DNA of 8,185 bases, taken from positions 1 through 8,185 of the forward strand of contig JAQBQC010000194.1 of NCBI GenBank assembly GCA_028287205.1, in the 5' to 3' direction. The position numbers were made by a program, and so were the translations under genes. The notes under the pieces are model-generated. The model was given only the letters and a program-made list of their open reading frames with translations. It was not told the origin of the DNA and did not search any database. Of the stretch, positions 5,946-8,185 are shown in pieces. This DNA is from Gemmatimonadota bacterium (GTDB taxonomy: Bacteria > Gemmatimonadota > Gemmatimonadetes > Gemmatimonadales > Gemmatimonadaceae). Positions within the stretch are counted from its first letter, which is position 1. Each line of letters starts with the position of its first letter.

Positions 5946-6407
5946 ATGTCTTCGTTCAGCGTTCATCGTGGCTGCCGCTCGCTCATCTCCGTGGTGGGTC
6001 TGTCGGCGCTGGCGTGCGGCTCCTCCTCGGACTCTGCGCCACGCGTGGCGCTGTCCGCCGCGACGCCGCTCAACATGACGGCCCCCGGCGAGGCGGCGCA
6101 GCCTGCACCGTCGCCGTTGCCGCCACTCGCGCGCGCGGCGCTCGACAGTGGGAACGCCCAGCTTCGCGCGAAGCGCTACGATGCGGCGCTCACGAGCTAC
6201 CGCACGGCGGTGAAAGAGGCGCCGGGACACATCGCACCCGAATTCGGCATCTACATGACCGCACGGCGGCAGGGAAACACGGCGCTCGCGGACAGTGCGC
6301 TTCGCATCATCAATGCGCATACGGGCGGCGCAGCGGCGTGGACCGACAGCGCGATGCGTCGTGCGCACGGTGAGCACGCGCTGCCGCCGGCGCATCCGGC
6401 GCTGTAG
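5946..6407 (+). CDS. Predicted TPR-type lipoprotein, unknown function
   Basis: This 153-residue protein begins with Arg residues (R8, R11) and a hydrophobic stretch ending LSALAC, whose Cys at position 24 fits a lipobox (A at -1, L at -2, A at -3), followed by a Ser-rich tether. A disordered Ala/Pro-rich segment spans about 35-62. From about 63 to 125 the pattern DSGNAQLRAKRYDAALTSYR and the following helix resemble one or two tetratricopeptide helical hairpins, a protein-protein interaction fold. The mature protein should be lipid-anchored at the envelope and face the periplasm. The zinc-ribbon membrane protein gene follows after only six bases, so the two are probably translated from one mRNA and may interact. 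I do not recognise a named family and assign no function. Confidence 0.75.
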   Translation: MSSFSVHRGCRSLISVVGLSALACGSSSDSAPRVALSAATPLNMTAPGEAAQPAPSPLPPLARAALDSGNAQLRAKRYDAALTSYRTAVKEAPGHIAPEFGIYMTARRQGNTALADSALRIINAHTGGAAAWTDSAMRRAHGEHALPPAHPAL

Positions 6408-6413
6408 CGGCGC

Positions 6414-7253
6414 GTGAGCGACGCATCGGCATCACCATCCGTGAAGTGCGCGGCGTGCGGCGCGCGCGGGAGCGGTCGATACTGCAGCGAGTGTGCGGCG
6501 CCGCTCGTGAACGCCGCGTGCACGAAGTGTGCGGCGCCTCTCGTCGCCGGCGCGCGCTTCTGCCACCAGTGTGGCGCCGCGGTGCAGGCATCGGAGCGCG
6601 CGCACGCAGCACCCGTGGCCGAGAGCTCAGGTGGTGCGCGACGATCCCACAGTCTCGCGTGGGCGGTGGCCGTGGGGGCATTTGTCGCCCTCGCGGGATT
6701 CGTCGTGTCGCAGCGATCGGTAGCGGCGGCGAGTGCGGAGAACGGCGCGCCGCCGCCGGTAGCGTTGAGCGACGCGGGGGACGTGTCGGCGCGCGCACCC
6801 GATATCTCGGCGATGTCGCCGCGCGAGCGCGCGGAGCGGCTGTTCGATCGCGCGATGATGGCGAAGCAGAGCGGAAAGCTCGACAGCGCGACCTTCTTCG
6901 CGTCGATGGCGACGATGGCGTACAGCCAACTGGGCGATCTCTCGCTCGACGATCACTACGATCTGGGACGGCTCGCGCTGCTCGGGGGCACGCTACCGAT
7001 GGCGAGCGCCGAGGCGGATACGATTCTCGCGTCGCGACCGACGCACCTCCTGGGGCTCATGCTGCAGGAGGACGCGGCGCGTGCCGCCGGGAACGCATCG
7101 AAGGCGAACGCGGCGCACGCGAAGCTGCTCGCGAGCGCGGCAAAGGAGCAGCGCACGGCGCTTCCGGAGTATCGCCTGCATGCGGCCGAGCTTGCGGCGG
7201 CGCTGGGCCTGGCGGCGGATAGCGCGACGCGCGCTGCAGGCGCGGCGCGCTGA
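6414..7253 (+). CDS. Double-zinc-ribbon single-pass membrane protein with helical C-terminal domain
   Basis: This 279-residue protein opens with two zinc ribbons: C12/C15 with C24/C27, and C36/C39 with C50/C53, the arrangement of double-zinc-ribbon (DZANK-like) domains. A linker follows, then Arg76-Arg77 and one transmembrane helix (about 81-100). The positive charges before the helix predict the ribbons in the cytoplasm and the remainder outside the membrane. A Pro/Ala linker (110-135) leads to an Ala-rich helical region (about 136-275) with a TPR-like feel. The start is GTG at 6414, six bases after the lipoprotein stop. There is no independent Shine-Dalgarno, suggesting coupled translation. 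The shared helical-repeat character with the lipoprotein suggests a membrane-spanning assembly, but the function is unknown. Its end lies five bases from the convergent cytochrome gene. Confidence 0.82.
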   Translation: MSDASASPSVKCAACGARGSGRYCSECAAPLVNAACTKCAAPLVAGARFCHQCGAAVQASERAHAAPVAESSGGARRSHSLAWAVAVGAFVALAGFVVSQRSVAAASAENGAPPPVALSDAGDVSARAPDISAMSPRERAERLFDRAMMAKQSGKLDSATFFASMATMAYSQLGDLSLDDHYDLGRLALLGGTLPMASAEADTILASRPTHLLGLMLQEDAARAAGNASKANAAHAKLLASAAKEQRTALPEYRLHAAELAAALGLAADSATRAAGAAR

Positions 7254-7258
7254 CGATA

Positions 7259-8185
7259 CTACTTGAGCGGGTCGCCCAGATGGCAGTATTGACAGACGAT
7301 CTTGTTCCGCGCGGCCATGCGGGGTGCGTCGAAGTCCGGGCCGTGAGGATTCACTCGCTGCGTCACCGTCGAGTGACAGCGCAGGCAGTCCGTCTGTTGA
7401 TGGCATCCGGCGCAGCTCTGCAATCCCTGACGCGCAGCCTGTCCGTGCTGCAGTAGCCAGAGCGGCTGCGCGCCGTGCGCCGCTCCGAGCCTTCGCGACG
7501 TGCTCGCGCCGGCGATCCCGCTCTTCTCATGACACGCACGACAGAACGTCTCCGTGTTGTGGCAGGACGTGCACGACGTCTCGCGCGCGTACGCGGTGCT
7601 CGCGTGGCGAGAGACGAAGTTGAACGGGTGATAGCGGCGCTCGCCCTCGCCCTGATGGCAGCTCGTGCAGAAGCGCTGCTGATGGCAACCCGCGCAATTC
7701 AGCTGCCCCGAGGCCGCTGCCGGTCCGTGCGCGCGCGCGAAGCCCGGTGGGTGGACGAACACTCGCCTCGCTCGCTGCGTGTCGGTGAGCGCGACGGTGC
7801 GCCGTTGGATGGCAGTGTCCTGCTGCCGCACGGAAGCAGCGAACGCATCGCGTCGCCCGTCGGACTGCGGCGCCAGTCCCTCGGCGCGCGGCGGTGACTC
7901 GCCGTTCGATGGATCTGCGCCCTCGAGTCGCACGCCGGCTGCACTTCCCGACACCGGACGTGGGAGCTTGCCGATGACGCGTGCTCCCATGCTTCCCAGA
8001 TGGCACGTCTGACAGCTCGCCTGCGCATGACAGTTCGCGCACGTGGCGGTCGACGACGAGGCGAGCGCGCCGTGCGACTGCGCGAACGACGGCGAGTGGT
8101 GGCTGGACGGCACGGGATAGCGAGGCGCGCGCCCGCGCACGAGTCGCGCGACGCGCGCGTCGTTCGCGAGCGACGTGACCGCCGG
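7259..8185 (-). CDS. Multihaem cytochrome c, C-terminal part (5' end outside window)
   Basis: The minus-strand frame is open to the window edge, so the start and any signal peptide lie outside; a GTG at 8140 is internal, not a likely start. The visible 308 residues hold nine CxxCH haem-c sites, beginning at visible residues 49, 58, 164, 173, 205, 215, 258, 267 and 298. Eight form tight pairs with 4-5 residues between. Each pair is preceded by a His, exactly 11 residues before the first Cys, usually within an HPxxFxxxHG-like motif; these His are candidate distal ligands, as in bis-His cytochromes c3/c7. A haem-free Ala/Arg/Ser-rich linker of about 100 residues separates pair one from pair two. 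The protein should act outside the inner membrane as an electron-transfer wire; donor and acceptor are unknown. It ends in GDPLK, five bases from the convergent zinc-ribbon gene. Confidence 0.93.
   Translation of the reverse strand, partial: PAVTSLANDARVARLVRGRAPRYPVPSSHHSPSFAQSHGALASSSTATCANCHAQASCQTCHLGSMGARVIGKLPRPVSGSAAGVRLEGADPSNGESPPRAEGLAPQSDGRRDAFAASVRQQDTAIQRRTVALTDTQRARRVFVHPPGFARAHGPAAASGQLNCAGCHQQRFCTSCHQGEGERRYHPFNFVSRHASTAYARETSCTSCHNTETFCRACHEKSGIAGASTSRRLGAAHGAQPLWLLQHGQAARQGLQSCAGCHQQTDCLRCHSTVTQRVNPHGPDFDAPRMAARNKIVCQYCHLGDPLK
7280..8098 (-). repeat. Tandem protein-level haem modules inside the cytochrome gene
   Basis: Four modules each contain H-x10-CxxCH-x4/5-CxxCH. Counting residues from the GTG at 8140, the distal His are H23, H138, H179 and H232 and the following first Cys are C34, C149, C190 and C243. 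The first three carry H-x3-F-x3-H before the Cys pair; the fourth has Trp in place of Phe. A fifth, partial module (H266, F270, single CxxCH at C283) closes the protein. The copies are diverged at DNA level. Confidence 0.75.

Noticed and set aside
7475..7897. Plus-strand 140-codon frame opposite the cytochrome
   Set aside because: It is antisense to nine-haem coding sequence whose reading is certain, and it shows no independent start signal.

Overview
The window is high-GC bacterial chromosome. A soil-type Gram-negative is likely: there is the end of an outer-membrane barrel, a lipoprotein with a lipobox and a multihaem c-type cytochrome. Codon use, the coenzyme-B12-dependent ribonucleotide reductase and the style of the barrel C-terminus suggest Gemmatimonadota, but this is inference without a database search. 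I see no mobile element, CRISPR array, tRNA or rRNA.

Layout. (1) 1-825, plus strand: the last 98 codons of an outer-membrane beta-barrel protein, then 27 bases later a gamma-carbonic-anhydrase-family hexapeptide protein with all three metal-binding His, ending in a perfect 8-bp hairpin that overlaps its stop codon. (2) 826-1238: a 413-base gap, locally AT-richer, with a long dyad, a 10-base palindrome and a T8 run. (3) 1239-3737, plus: nrdJ, class II ribonucleotide reductase, started from a good Shine-Dalgarno. (4) 3738-3871: a convergent gap with two hairpins. (5) 3872-5674, minus: a two-gene unit of a NarL/LuxR-type regulator followed by an NAD-type zinc alcohol dehydrogenase. The dehydrogenase starts at TTG one codon after the regulator's stop, in the same frame. 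(6) 5675-5945: a divergent gap with a candidate promoter and a 10-bp dyad in the regulator's leader. (7) 5946-7253, plus: a TPR-type lipoprotein and a double-zinc-ribbon single-pass membrane protein, six bases apart. (8) 7259-8185, minus: the C-terminal 308 codons of a multihaem cytochrome c with nine visible CxxCH sites, convergent with the preceding gene and only five bases from it.

How the genes fit together. nrdJ makes deoxyribonucleotides independently of oxygen. The dehydrogenase is probably controlled by, or made together with, its regulator. That regulator's receiver has lost most phosphorylation residues and carries Glu where the phosphorylated Asp should be. The lipoprotein and zinc-ribbon protein look like an envelope-associated pair of unknown function. 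The most striking patterns are the degenerate receiver and the regular haem-binding module of the cytochrome, in which a distal His lies exactly 11 residues before the first Cys of each of four CxxCH pairs.
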